NCBI GenBank assembly: GCA_965218205.1
Contig: OZ244590.1
Coordinates: 930,001-994,000 of the forward strand
From: CBDDCA01 sp965218205
GTDB lineage: Bacteria > Spirochaetota > Spirochaetia > WTKD01 > G963693115
Reading direction: 5' to 3'
DNA: 64,000 nt
Shown here: piece after piece, positions 50,924 through 59,476 of the stretch
How the letters are laid out: every line of letters begins with the position of its first letter
Numbering within the stretch: the stretch's first letter is position 1
Notes under the pieces: generated by a model
Database searches by the model: none
Seen by the model: only the letters and a program-made list of their open reading frames with translations
What the model was told of the DNA's origin: nothing
Position numbers and translations under genes: made by a program

Positions 50924-51343
50924 ATGAAAGTAGTATTAACACGCATAGATGATAAGGTACGTTTTTTAGCAAAAGCAAATGATAATTATGTATACATAGA
51001 TGGTCCTCCTTCAATGGGAGGAAAAGAAGCTGGATTTCGTCCAATGGAGCTACTATTATCTGCACTTGCTTCCTGTGCAAGTTTTGATTTTGCAAGCATG
51101 TTATATAAACAAGGGATAGAAGTCGAAGATATTCTTGTAGAAGTTGAAGGACAACGAAAGCAGGAAGCTAACACTCATCCTTTTTCTTGTATTGACATTG
51201 TTTTCATATTGCAAGGTATAGCAGCTCATGTTTCAAAATCTCTTATTGATTATCTTGCAAAAAAAGCAGTGTATGAATTATGCTCGGTAGGAGCTACACT
51301 GCGTAAGGAGACTGAGATAAAATATACTATACAGTATGTGTAA
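50924..51343 (+). CDS. OsmC/YhfA-family protein
   Basis: A 139-residue protein with the OsmC fold: FRPMELLLSALASCASFDF carries the first redox Cys and VYELCSVGATLRKETEI the second, in the pattern of the YhfA subgroup. OsmC proteins reduce organic peroxides with thiol cofactors; YhfA-type members are less well characterised. It probably shares an mRNA with the aldo/keto reductase. Confidence 0.88.
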   Translation: MKVVLTRIDDKVRFLAKANDNYVYIDGPPSMGGKEAGFRPMELLLSALASCASFDFASMLYKQGIEVEDILVEVEGQRKQEANTHPFSCIDIVFILQGIAAHVSKSLIDYLAKKAVYELCSVGATLRKETEIKYTIQYV

Positions 51344-51414
51344 TACTCATTATAAAAATTGCTGCGTGATATTGATGCTAAACTTATTTTTGATCTCTGC
51401 TGAAGCCTTTGTTG

Positions 51415-51434
51415 TTGCAATTAGTTCTTGAATT
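51415..51434 (-). repeat. Dispersed 20-base repeat, copy d
   Basis: Minus-strand reading TTCAAGAACTAATTGCAACA, followed by ACAAAGGCTTCAGCA, which is nearly the same tail as copy a. Confidence 0.6.
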
Positions 51435-51456
51435 TCCAAATTATGTGGGCATATTC

Positions 51457-51485
51457 TTGTATTTTTATGCAGATTATATTATAGT
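51457..51485 (+). promoter_or_regulatory. Promoter directly before ffh, near-leaderless
   Basis: TTGTAT (51,457-51,462) and TATAGT (51,480-51,485) are 17 bases apart. The ffh start codon is at 51,494, so transcription should begin within a few bases of it. No ribosome site fits in between. Confidence 0.55.
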
Positions 51486-51493
51486 GTAATAGT

Positions 51494-52855
51494 ATGTTAG
51501 ATACGTTACAACGAGGATTTCAATCAATAGTCAAAAAAGTTACTGGGAAAGGCCATGTATCAGAGTCAAATATAAAAGACAGCATAGAAGAAGTAAAGCA
51601 GTCGTTACTTGAAGCTGATGTCAATGTTCGTGTGGTAAGACGCTTTGTAAATAGAACTGTTGAGCAGGCTCTGGGAACAGAAGTATTACGCTCACTAAAT
51701 CCTGGACAGCAATTTATAAAAATATTGAATGATAATCTTGTTCAGTTTTTAGGTGAAAAACATCAGGATATAGAGTTACAAGGAAACCCTGCAACATTAC
51801 TTATGTGTGGACTGCAAGGGTCAGGAAAAACTACAAGCAGTGCAAAATTAGCACTGTATTACAAAAATGCTCAGAAAACAGTAGCGTTGCTTGCTCTTGA
51901 TCTCACACGCCCTGCAGCCATACAGCAACTAGAACAGTTGGGGGAAAAAATAGCAGTCCCAGTTATTACACGGGATACATTAGGGCTTTCTCATACTGTA
52001 TCACTGGAGCAGATTGTACAGAAAGCACAGCAGCATGCAAAACAACAAGGATACGAGGTGCTTATCATTGACACTGCTGGGCGTACCGAGCTTGATCAAG
52101 GATTATTGAACGAAATAGGGAGTATTCAGAAAGTTACAAAAAGCTGTGCAAGAATATTAGTGCTTGATGCTCTTACGGGACAGACAGCAGTAGATATAGC
52201 TAAAAATTTTCATAGTGCAGTAGAACTTACTGGACTTATATTTACAAAAGTTGATTCTGATGCACGTGGAGGGGCATTGCTAAGCGTAAAAACAGCAATA
52301 GGAATTCCTGTACATTTCATTGGTTCTGGTGAAACAATGGAAGCATTAGAGCCTTTTCATCCTGATAGAATGGCATCACGAATCTTAGGTATGGGAGATG
52401 TTGTAAGTCTTGTTGAAAAAGTGCAAGGACAAGTAGATCAAGAACAAGCAGAGAAATTACAAAAGAAAATTCTAAAAAAAACATTTACTTTGCAAGATTA
52501 TCTTGAACAAATGCAACAAATCACTAAAATAGGATCGTTGGATAAAATAGCAGCAATGATGCCAGGAATGAGTGCTGATCAATTACAAAACATAGATACA
52601 AAACAAGTACGGCGTGAAGAAGCAATACTATTGTCCATGACCATGCGTGAACGAGAGAACCCTAAAATACTAGGTTTTTCAAGAAGAAGCAGAATAGCAA
52701 AAGGAAGTGGAAATACAGTGGCAAAAGTGAATGCTCTCTTAAAGAAGTTTGAAAAAATGAGGCAAATGATGAAAAAAACGATAAAAGACCCTAAAAAAGC
52801 AGCCTCTTTATTTGGAAATGTAGATCCTAATATGCTACAAAATATGAAAAATTAA
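51494..52855 (+). CDS. ffh: Signal recognition particle GTPase Ffh
   Basis: Ffh binds signal sequences of nascent membrane proteins and SRP RNA and docks with FtsY. The N and G domains are seen in residues 1-295 with P-loop GLQGSGKTTSSAKLA, the DTAGR switch and TKVDSDARGGALLSV. The Met-rich M domain follows (MQQITKIGSLDKIAAMMPG, SRIAKGSGN). The 453-residue length is normal. The gene has no clear ribosome site, in keeping with a start at or next to the mRNA end. It heads the ffh-rpsP-khpA-rimM-trmD group common in bacteria. Confidence 0.97.
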   Translation: MLDTLQRGFQSIVKKVTGKGHVSESNIKDSIEEVKQSLLEADVNVRVVRRFVNRTVEQALGTEVLRSLNPGQQFIKILNDNLVQFLGEKHQDIELQGNPATLLMCGLQGSGKTTSSAKLALYYKNAQKTVALLALDLTRPAAIQQLEQLGEKIAVPVITRDTLGLSHTVSLEQIVQKAQQHAKQQGYEVLIIDTAGRTELDQGLLNEIGSIQKVTKSCARILVLDALTGQTAVDIAKNFHSAVELTGLIFTKVDSDARGGALLSVKTAIGIPVHFIGSGETMEALEPFHPDRMASRILGMGDVVSLVEKVQGQVDQEQAEKLQKKILKKTFTLQDYLEQMQQITKIGSLDKIAAMMPGMSADQLQNIDTKQVRREEAILLSMTMRERENPKILGFSRRSRIAKGSGNTVAKVNALLKKFEKMRQMMKKTIKDPKKAASLFGNVDPNMLQNMKN

Positions 52856-52953
52856 GAAAAATAATGTTTACTATTTATAGAATGTGTACTATATTATAAA
52901 TAGCTACTAAAGTGCTGTAGTAAAAAAGTATAAAATCCTATGAAGGAGGAGTT

Positions 52954-53208
52954 GTGGTTAAGATACGCTTAAAGAAATTTGGGAAGAAACGGCAAGCATC
53001 ATATCGTCTTGTAGTAATGGACGCACGCACTAACAGAGATGGTCGTGCCATTGATGAGATTGGGTTCTATCATCCCCTTAATAAAGAGGAAAAAGATCAG
53101 ATACGTGTTGATTTAGAGAAAGTAGATTATTGGGTATCAAAAGGAGCTCAAAAAACAGATACAGTTTCTAAAATTATCAATAAATTTAAAAGAAATAATG
53201 TAAGCTAA
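52954..53208 (+). CDS. rpsP: Ribosomal protein S16
   Basis: An 84-residue protein of the small ribosomal subunit. It begins VKIRLKKFGKKRQASYRLVV, the standard S16 start, followed by DARTNRDGRAIDEIGFYHP. GTG 52,954 follows AAGGAGG. khpA follows after 11 bases. Confidence 0.97.
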   Translation: MVKIRLKKFGKKRQASYRLVVMDARTNRDGRAIDEIGFYHPLNKEEKDQIRVDLEKVDYWVSKGAQKTDTVSKIINKFKRNNVS

Positions 53209-53219
53209 AAGGAGGCTAT

Positions 53220-53453
53220 ATGGAAAAGGAATTTGTTGAGTATGTAGCAAAGGCTTTGGTTGATGAACCAGAGGCAGTTGAGGTTCAAGCATTAGAAGGT
53301 GAGAAATCAATTATACTTGAACTTAAGATAGCACAAAATGATATTGGGAAAGTAATTGGAAAGCAAGGAAGAATTGCTCGTTCAATTCGTGTTCTTTTAA
53401 GTGCTATAGCAACAAAAACAGGAAAGCGTGTTAATCTTCATATATTAGATTAG
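53220..53453 (+). CDS. khpA: KH-domain RNA-binding protein KhpA
   Basis: A 77-residue protein consisting of one KH domain with the GxxG loop in IGKVIGKQGRIARSIRVLL. KhpA binds RNA with KhpB/Jag and influences cell division and translation in other bacteria. The position between rpsP and rimM is the common one. ATG 53,220 follows AAAGGAGG. Confidence 0.95.
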   Translation: MEKEFVEYVAKALVDEPEAVEVQALEGEKSIILELKIAQNDIGKVIGKQGRIARSIRVLLSAIATKTGKRVNLHILD

Positions 53454-53494
53454 TACCATTGTAAGAGATTGCAATAACCACTTTCTCATGTCTA

Positions 53495-53519
53495 TACTAC
53501 ACTATTACCATGTGTAGTA
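53495..53519 (+). terminator. Hairpin after khpA
   Basis: TACTACAC (53,495-53,502) and GTGTAGTA (53,512-53,519) form an 8-bp stem with a 9-base loop. It is followed by AGGCTTTTG with only a short T run. It may attenuate or end transcription before rimM. Confidence 0.4.
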
Positions 53520-53634
53520 AGGCTTTTGTATACTGGCATATACTTTTTATATACTGGCTTTTATATGCTTTCATATATGAATATTCATGTGTAAATATTC
53601 ATATGTAAATAATAGACAAGTAGTATTTGTAGCA

Positions 53635-54189
53635 ATGAAACATACGTCAATACATACACAGTATATTGTCACAGGACGATTGCTTAAACCTTTTGGTCTA
53701 AAAGGAGAAATTGTTTTTTTGTCCTATTCTGGAGAAACAGAACATTTTAAGCAAGTAAAGACAGTATATCTTGGTAATTCATATGAGCAAAAACAGGTAG
53801 AGTACTGGGTAGGACTTGACTCGCCTACTTCACATCAAAGAAAAGCACAAGGCAAAAAAATACGATGTAAGCTATTACATATTGATGCTCCTGAAACAGC
53901 AAAGGATCTATGCAATCAGGATGTGTCGATAGAGAGAGAGCTAGCATCTCCACTGTATCATCAAGAATGGTATATAGCAGATATGGTTTCATTACAAATA
54001 TGCTGTGATGGAAAGTGTGTAGGGGTAATTGAAGCAGTGTCTCATGATGCGTTTCAACCACTATTGCGTATACGCTGGAATAATCAAAAAGAAGGGCTTA
54101 TTCCCTTTAATGAGCATTTTTTTTCTAATCCTAACACAGATACAGGAAGTATAGAGTTGCTCAATGCAGCTCTTGTAGATATGACCTAA
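53635..54189 (+). CDS. rimM: Ribosome maturation factor RimM
   Basis: RimM binds S19 and helps maturation of the 30S subunit head. The N-terminal domain begins IVTGRLLKPFGLKGEIVF, the family signature. The C-terminal PRC-barrel half contains EWYIADMVSLQICCDGKCVG and ends with LIPFNEHFF, matching the usual IPFV-like element. Start ATG 53,635 places the signature near the usual distance from the N-terminus; ATG 53,587 would add 16 residues of no family character. Neither has a clear ribosome site. Confidence 0.9.
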   Translation: MKHTSIHTQYIVTGRLLKPFGLKGEIVFLSYSGETEHFKQVKTVYLGNSYEQKQVEYWVGLDSPTSHQRKAQGKKIRCKLLHIDAPETAKDLCNQDVSIERELASPLYHQEWYIADMVSLQICCDGKCVGVIEAVSHDAFQPLLRIRWNNQKEGLIPFNEHFFSNPNTDTGSIELLNAALVDMT

Positions 54190-54208
54190 CTATTGTTGTG
54201 TACATAGC

Positions 54209-54910
54209 ATGAAAATCCATATTATTAGTTTGTTTCCACAACTAGTAGAACATTATTTTTCTACCTCTATTATTGGTCGTGCAAAGGAAGCAAATATAAT
54301 TGAGGTCAATGTTATCCATTTACGTGATTTTGCATATGATACACATAAAACATGTGATGATGAACCGTATGGAGGAGGGTATGGCATGATTCTTAAAGCA
54401 GAGCCTCTTGCTGCTGCACTTGATTCAGTGTTACCCCCAAAGCAATGGTATCATAAGGATATGTCTCAACATGCTCCACTGGTGGTGTTTCCTACGCCTG
54501 TAGCTCCTCTTTTTACTCAGAGTGATGCACAATCTCTTGCATTGGAGAATGAACTTGTATTTATATGCGGAAAATATGAAGGCATTGATCAACGTATTAT
54601 TGATGCATATGTAGACAAAGTTTTCTCTATTGGTGAATATGTACTTTCTTCTGGAGAGATTGCTAGTATGGTAATTCTTGATGCAACCTTACGTTTAATA
54701 AAAGGAGTAATACGCGAAGAATCTGTACAAGATGAGAGTTACAGGGAAAATTTGCTAGAGTATCCACAATATACTCGTCCTGCTGAATTTAAGGGACTGT
54801 CAGTGCCTGAAGTACTATTATCAGGAAATCATAAGAAAATTGCCCAGTGGCGTGAAGAACAAAAATACATACGCACTAAAAAATATCGTCCCGATCTTCT
54901 TTCTTCATAA
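54209..54910 (+). CDS. trmD: tRNA (guanine-37-N1)-methyltransferase TrmD
   Basis: TrmD methylates G37 of tRNAs to prevent frameshifting. The trefoil-knot SPOUT domain is clear: KIHIISLFPQLVEHYFSTSI, DEPYGGGYGMILKAEPL (cofactor-side loop), FICGKYEGIDQRIIDAYVDK and FSIGEYVLSSGEIASMVILD. The 233-residue length is typical. rplS usually follows trmD but is absent here; the next 240 bases hold no gene. Confidence 0.97.
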   Translation: MKIHIISLFPQLVEHYFSTSIIGRAKEANIIEVNVIHLRDFAYDTHKTCDDEPYGGGYGMILKAEPLAAALDSVLPPKQWYHKDMSQHAPLVVFPTPVAPLFTQSDAQSLALENELVFICGKYEGIDQRIIDAYVDKVFSIGEYVLSSGEIASMVILDATLRLIKGVIREESVQDESYRENLLEYPQYTRPAEFKGLSVPEVLLSGNHKKIAQWREEQKYIRTKKYRPDLLSS

Positions 54911-55047
54911 TATTTAAGCATACATACTTGCATGTAATTGTGTGTTCACTGTATGTGAGACTGTGTATAGGACTGTATATAAAATAAGGCTTTTTTGCTC
55001 CTTTGTCGCATTTAATCCTTGAACTCGTGATTTTCATATTCTATAGC
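54911..55047. other. Gap after trmD
   Basis: No gene is seen. The stretch contains copy e of the dispersed 20-base repeat and T-rich runs (TTTTTTGCTCC near 54,991), which may help end transcription from trmD. It ends at the promoter of the sugar operon. Confidence 0.5.
55004..55023 (-). repeat. Dispersed 20-base repeat, copy e
   Basis: Minus-strand reading TTCAAGGATTAAATGCGACA, which matches the consensus at every fixed position. Confidence 0.65.
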
Positions 55048-55076
55048 TTGATTATATTTTATATTTTATATATACT
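55048..55076 (+). promoter_or_regulatory. Promoter of the inositol/sugar operon
   Basis: TTGATT (55,048-55,053) and TATACT (55,071-55,076) are 17 bases apart, leaving an untranslated leader of about 68 bases before the dehydrogenase start. I see no clear operator. Confidence 0.6.
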
Positions 55077-55150
55077 AGTAAACATAGTAAATTAAAATAA
55101 AGCCTTAACTAATATCTACATAATATCTATTATAGAGGAGGAATTGAAAA

Positions 55151-56608
55151 ATGTTTGATAAAAATAAAATAAGAAATTTTGTTAATGGTTCTTTTATTGA
55201 TGCTAGTGCATCGGATGTACATACGCTATACAGCCCTGTAGATGGGTCAATAATAGCGAAGGGGCATTATTCTTCTTCAAAAGATATTGATGATGCTGTT
55301 ACCGTTGCGTCAGATGCACAAAAAAAATGGGCGCTATTAACACATAAAAAACGTGCTGAAGTAATGTATAACTATCTTTTTCTATTAAAAAAACATAGGG
55401 AAGAGCTAGCTGAAATATGTCATATTGAAAATGGAAAAACTATGGGAGAGGCACTTGCTGGTGCCGATAAGGCCATTGAGTTATGTGAGTTTGCAGCATC
55501 AATGCCACAAATAATATCTGGTGAGGTACAACAAGTGAGTAAAGGGGTAGTATGTGCTACTCATAGAGTACCGATTGGGGTTGTTGCTTCGATAACTCCA
55601 TTTAATTTTCCTATTATGGTACCACATTGGACAGTGCCAAATGCCCTTGCTCTTGGCAATGCTGTTATTCTAAAGCCTTCGGAGCTTACCCCTTTGTCTG
55701 CACTAAAGAGTGCTGAATTATGGAAAGAAGCAGGGCTTCCTGATGGATTACTCAATGTTATGGTAGGAGCAAAAGAAACAGTCGAAGCTATTTGTGATCA
55801 TCCGAAAATTGATGGTGTAACATTTGTAGGATCAACTCCTATAGCAAAAATTGTGTATCAGCGTTCTTCTCAATCACTAAAGCGAGTCATAAGCTGTGGC
55901 GGTGCAAAGAACTATATTTTACTCAGTGAGCATGCACATCCGCAGTCGGCACAAGACATTGTAGCAGCATTTTCTGGCATGTGCGGTCAACGTTGTATGG
56001 CAGCATCGGTACTTGTTACTATTGGTACACTTGATACGCAGTTGTCTGCTATTGTTTCTGCAGCAGAGAAACTTATTCCAGGAAGAGATACTGGTGCTAT
56101 GATAAGTAAACAATCTATAGAGAAGGTGTCAGCGTATCTTGATGAAGCACAAAGTCTTGGAGCAAAAATACTATTGGACGGAAGAAAGGTAAAGAGTGAA
56201 GGGCATGAGCATGGGTATTATATTGGTCCTTCTATTATTGATTGGCGGGGAAATGAAGATAAAATGCCTCTTGAAGAAATTTTTGGTCCTACTTTGGAAA
56301 TACTAGAAGCAGATTCACAGGAATCAGCATGTGCAATACAGCGAAAAACACCGTATGGAAATGCAGTTTCAATATTTACGCAAAATGGAAGAGAAGCAGT
56401 AGAAGCAGTACAGCAATGTAGTGCAGGAATGATAGGGGTAAATATTGGCATCCCTGTTCCTCGAGAACCCTTTTCTTTTGGTGGTATCAATGATTCTCGT
56501 TTTGGGCAAGGCGGTATTACAGGAAAGCCTATTGTAGATTTTCTGAGTGATGTAATAAAAGTAACTACTAAATGGAATCCTGAAGACAAAAAAGATTGGA
56601 TGAGTTAG
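55151..56608 (+). CDS. iolA: CoA-acylating methylmalonate-semialdehyde dehydrogenase type enzyme (IolA/MmsA)
   Basis: A 485-residue aldehyde dehydrogenase of the MmsA/IolA group, which converts malonate semialdehyde or methylmalonate semialdehyde to acetyl-CoA or propionyl-CoA. It opens with the family-like RNFVNGSFIDASASD. It has the nucleotide-fold segment SITPFNFPIMVPHWTVPNAL, GVTFVGSTPIAK, and the catalytic Cys in GMCGQRCMAASV. The last step of inositol breakdown uses IolA, which agrees with iolE two genes on. Start ATG 55,151 follows GAGGAGG. Confidence 0.9.
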   Translation: MFDKNKIRNFVNGSFIDASASDVHTLYSPVDGSIIAKGHYSSSKDIDDAVTVASDAQKKWALLTHKKRAEVMYNYLFLLKKHREELAEICHIENGKTMGEALAGADKAIELCEFAASMPQIISGEVQQVSKGVVCATHRVPIGVVASITPFNFPIMVPHWTVPNALALGNAVILKPSELTPLSALKSAELWKEAGLPDGLLNVMVGAKETVEAICDHPKIDGVTFVGSTPIAKIVYQRSSQSLKRVISCGGAKNYILLSEHAHPQSAQDIVAAFSGMCGQRCMAASVLVTIGTLDTQLSAIVSAAEKLIPGRDTGAMISKQSIEKVSAYLDEAQSLGAKILLDGRKVKSEGHEHGYYIGPSIIDWRGNEDKMPLEEIFGPTLEILEADSQESACAIQRKTPYGNAVSIFTQNGREAVEAVQQCSAGMIGVNIGIPVPREPFSFGGINDSRFGQGGITGKPIVDFLSDVIKVTTKWNPEDKKDWMS

Positions 56609-56642
56609 AAATAAATCTATTAAAAACAATGAAGGAGAGTGT

Positions 56643-57713
56643 ATGGCATCTACATATGAACCATTGACACAAATGGTAAAAAATTTTCCAACACAGTTTT
56701 GGAATGATTCTTGTTCTTTATCTGAACTTAAGTATGCTATAGCAAGAGGAGCTACTGGAGCAACGACTAATCCAGTAATAGTAAAGACTGTGCTTGATAC
56801 TGAATTTGCTAGTTACAAAAGTGAGCTTACAAAAGCTATAAGGAATAATGCTTCTGCTACAGAGGATGATATTACATGGCATATGATTGAGTATGCTGCA
56901 AAATTGGGAGCAAAGCAATTTGAGAAAATGTTTGATCCTCAAAAGGGAGTGGGACGTCTTTCTATACAAACTAATACAAAGTATTATAGAAATGCTCAAA
57001 AATTAGTGGAACAGGCACTGCATTTTCATACTCTTGCTCCAAATATGCAAGTAAAATTGCCTGCTACAAACGCTGGTATAGAAGCTATTGAGGAAGTAAC
57101 TTACAGAGGAGTCAGTATAAATGCTACTGTATCTTTTACTGTTTCACAGGCTGTTGCTGTTGCTGAGGCAGTGGAACGGGCTTTTGCACGGAGAGCACAG
57201 GAACAAAAGAGTAATAGTGAAATACATCCAGTATGTACATTGATGGTGGGAAGATTGGACGATTGGTTGAAAATAGTAGTTGCAAAGAAAAATCTTACTG
57301 TAGATCCAGAGGCACTTGAATGGTGTGGGGTGGCAGCTATGAAGCAGGCATATAAGTATTATCAAGAAAAAGGATATGCAACAAAATTATTATCTGCAGC
57401 ATATAGGAATCATCACCATTGGTCACAATTTATTGGTGGAGATGTAATTCAGACTATTCCTTGTGGATGGCAAAAGCGTTTTAATGCAAGCAAAGTGCAA
57501 GTAACAGCAAGAATGGATGATGAAGTACCACATACCTATCTTAAGCAGTTATCTGCAATTTCCGAATTTAAGAAAGCGTATACTGTAGGTGGTATAAAGA
57601 ATCATAACTTTGATAGTTATGGGGCAACAGTGCGAACCCTTGTACAGTTTGCAAATGGATATGATGATTTAGTAAAGATAATTCGAGCTCATATGTTACA
57701 AATGCCTTTTTAG
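56643..57713 (+). CDS. Transaldolase-family protein
   Basis: A 356-residue TIM-barrel protein of the transaldolase family. The N-terminal part has FWNDSCSLSELKYAIARGAT followed by GATTNPVIV, the transaldolase phosphate/strand signature. The Schiff-base Lys is expected in MQVKLPATNAG, followed by GVSINATVSFTVSQAVAVAE. It is longer than classic transaldolases of about 220 or 320 residues and its substrate is not known. In this operon it could cleave the six-carbon intermediate of inositol breakdown, or act on another sugar phosphate. It is coupled to the next gene. Confidence 0.82.
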   Translation: MASTYEPLTQMVKNFPTQFWNDSCSLSELKYAIARGATGATTNPVIVKTVLDTEFASYKSELTKAIRNNASATEDDITWHMIEYAAKLGAKQFEKMFDPQKGVGRLSIQTNTKYYRNAQKLVEQALHFHTLAPNMQVKLPATNAGIEAIEEVTYRGVSINATVSFTVSQAVAVAEAVERAFARRAQEQKSNSEIHPVCTLMVGRLDDWLKIVVAKKNLTVDPEALEWCGVAAMKQAYKYYQEKGYATKLLSAAYRNHHHWSQFIGGDVIQTIPCGWQKRFNASKVQVTARMDDEVPHTYLKQLSAISEFKKAYTVGGIKNHNFDSYGATVRTLVQFANGYDDLVKIIRAHMLQMPF

Positions 57714-57748
57714 TGATAGTATTCGGTAGTATAGAGTATAGTTATAGT

Positions 57749-58657
57749 ATGTTTTTGGCTAAAGAAATAAAAGAAGTAAAAATAGGAATTGCTCCTATAA
57801 ATTGGTCAAATGATGATCTTCCTGAACTTGGTGGGCATATTTCCTTTGAGACATGTATTAAAGAAATGCAAGAAGCGAGGTTTGAAGGCTGTGAAGTAGG
57901 GAATAAATTTCCACGTGACCCTTATGTATTAAAAGATATGCTTGCTGAAAGAAATCTTCAAGTGTGTAATCAATGGTTTAGTTTTACTTTGAGTACAGAG
58001 CCACTTTCTATAGTGAAAGAACGGTTTATTGCGTTATTAGAATTTTTACGTGTATTTGATGTTACTGTAGTAGGAGGAGGGGAGGTTGGTACAAGTATAC
58101 AAGGGAAAAATCTTCCTTTATTTGAAGCGAAGCCAAATAACTCTTTAGAACAATGGCGAGATATTACTGTAGGATTGGAAGAGTTAGGAAAAATTTCAAA
58201 AGAAGAATATGGTATATCGCTGTGTTTTCATCCTCATCTTGGTACTTGTATACAGACTATGGAAGAGATAGAGCTTTTGCTCGATAGTACAGATCCAGAT
58301 ATTGTGTTTATCAATTATGATTGTGGGCATATATATGCGAGTGGTGATGATCCTCTTGCCTGTTTGCAGAAAATAGGGAATCGTGTGCGTCATGTACACT
58401 TGAAAGATGTGAGAAAAAACATTCTTGATAAAGTAAAAGACGAGCATTTATCGTTTCTTGATGGAGTAAAGAGAGGATTGTTTACTATCCCTTCTGATGG
58501 TGATATACAATGTATTCCTCAAATTATACAAGAGTTAACGAAATTACGCTATAAAGGATGGATAGTGATAGAAGCAGAGCAGGACCCTTCACTTGCTCCT
58601 CCTTTAGAGTTTGCAAAGCGTAGTCGAGAGTTTATTTATCAACACACTGGATTATAA
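57749..58657 (+). CDS. iolE: Inosose dehydratase IolE
   Basis: A TIM-barrel enzyme that dehydrates scyllo-inosose in myo-inositol breakdown. The N-terminal GIAPINWSNDDLPELGG is a hallmark of IolE. Metal-ligand regions follow: LCFHPHLGTCIQTMEEIE, YDCGHIYASGDDPL, VRHVHLKDVR and VIEAEQDPS. ATG 57,749 gives an N-terminus like other IolE proteins. GTG 57,713, sharing a base with the stop codon of the transaldolase gene, would add 12 residues. No ribosome site is clear for either. Confidence 0.9.
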   Translation: MFLAKEIKEVKIGIAPINWSNDDLPELGGHISFETCIKEMQEARFEGCEVGNKFPRDPYVLKDMLAERNLQVCNQWFSFTLSTEPLSIVKERFIALLEFLRVFDVTVVGGGEVGTSIQGKNLPLFEAKPNNSLEQWRDITVGLEELGKISKEEYGISLCFHPHLGTCIQTMEEIELLLDSTDPDIVFINYDCGHIYASGDDPLACLQKIGNRVRHVHLKDVRKNILDKVKDEHLSFLDGVKRGLFTIPSDGDIQCIPQIIQELTKLRYKGWIVIEAEQDPSLAPPLEFAKRSREFIYQHTGL

Positions 58658-58660
58658 TTT

Positions 58661-59443
58661 ATTTATCATTATTCTTTTTTCTTACTTTATCAAAATGTAT
58701 GGCTCTATGTACTGGTAGCTGCGAGTGCAGTAATTTCAGGTATGTCTAAAAGTGGGTTTCAAGGCATCAACCTTATTCCTTCTTTGGTACTTATGTACTT
58801 TTTTGGAGTAAAAGAGACTATTGCTTTTTCTTTGTTATTTTTTATTATTGGTGATATATATGCAGCATTTCATTATCGGAAATCTGTAGATATTTCCATT
58901 TTTGTTGTATTTATTCCATGGGCTATAGTTGGGGTAGCTATATCTGGTATATTTGGCATGTTTGTATCAGAGAAAGTACTTACCCTTGTAATTGTAGCTA
59001 TTATCATATACTTGCTTATTATCACTATTTTACAAGAATCTCGACAGAAAGAAGGTATAGTGTATACAGAATCTTCTTCTCCGTTTGTGTTGCTGTTCTA
59101 TGGTGTGTTTGCTGGAGTTGCTTCTACATTGGCTAATTTTGGAGGTACGGTTATTGCTATCTACCTGCTTAAAAGAAAGCTCTTAAAACGGTATATTATT
59201 GGTACAGGAGCTTTTGTATTTCTTAGCATGAATATACTAAAAACAGGGATATTCTATTTTATGTGGGAGGCATATACTTTAGAAACAGTATTATTGGCTA
59301 TAGGGTTTTGGCCTTGGTGTATTGTAGGAGCAGTATTAGGAAGAAAAATATCAGATAAAATTCCAGAGAAATTGTATCGTTGGGTGTTGATTACATTAAT
59401 TTCTTTCTCTTGTTTGATACTGCTCTTAAAAGAATATACTTAA
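58661..59443 (+). CDS. TauE/SafE-family membrane permease, start codon unclear
   Basis: A membrane protein with about eight hydrophobic segments in two related halves: SGMSKSGFQGINLIPSLVL in the first and AGVASTLANFGGTVIAIYLL in the second. This is the TauE/SafE pattern, a family of exporters or importers of sulfonates, sulfite and other small organic anions. ATG 58,742 falls inside the first helix. The frame stays open to the TAA at 58,655, and the bases before ATG code for WLYVLVAASAVIS, which completes helix 1. Possible upstream starts are only ATT or similar (58,661). Its place in a sugar operon suggests that it exports an acidic end product. Confidence 0.78.
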   Translation: MYHYSFFLLYQNVWLYVLVAASAVISGMSKSGFQGINLIPSLVLMYFFGVKETIAFSLLFFIIGDIYAAFHYRKSVDISIFVVFIPWAIVGVAISGIFGMFVSEKVLTLVIVAIIIYLLIITILQESRQKEGIVYTESSSPFVLLFYGVFAGVASTLANFGGTVIAIYLLKRKLLKRYIIGTGAFVFLSMNILKTGIFYFMWEAYTLETVLLAIGFWPWCIVGAVLGRKISDKIPEKLYRWVLITLISFSCLILLLKEYT

Positions 59444-59476
59444 GCAATGCTATTTGTGATATACTTATTATAGTGA

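Noticed and set aside
53520..53620. Repeated TATACTGGC and ATATTCAT words before rimM as a regulatory repeat
   Set aside because: The words are short, AT-rich and irregular, and could arise by chance in this base composition.
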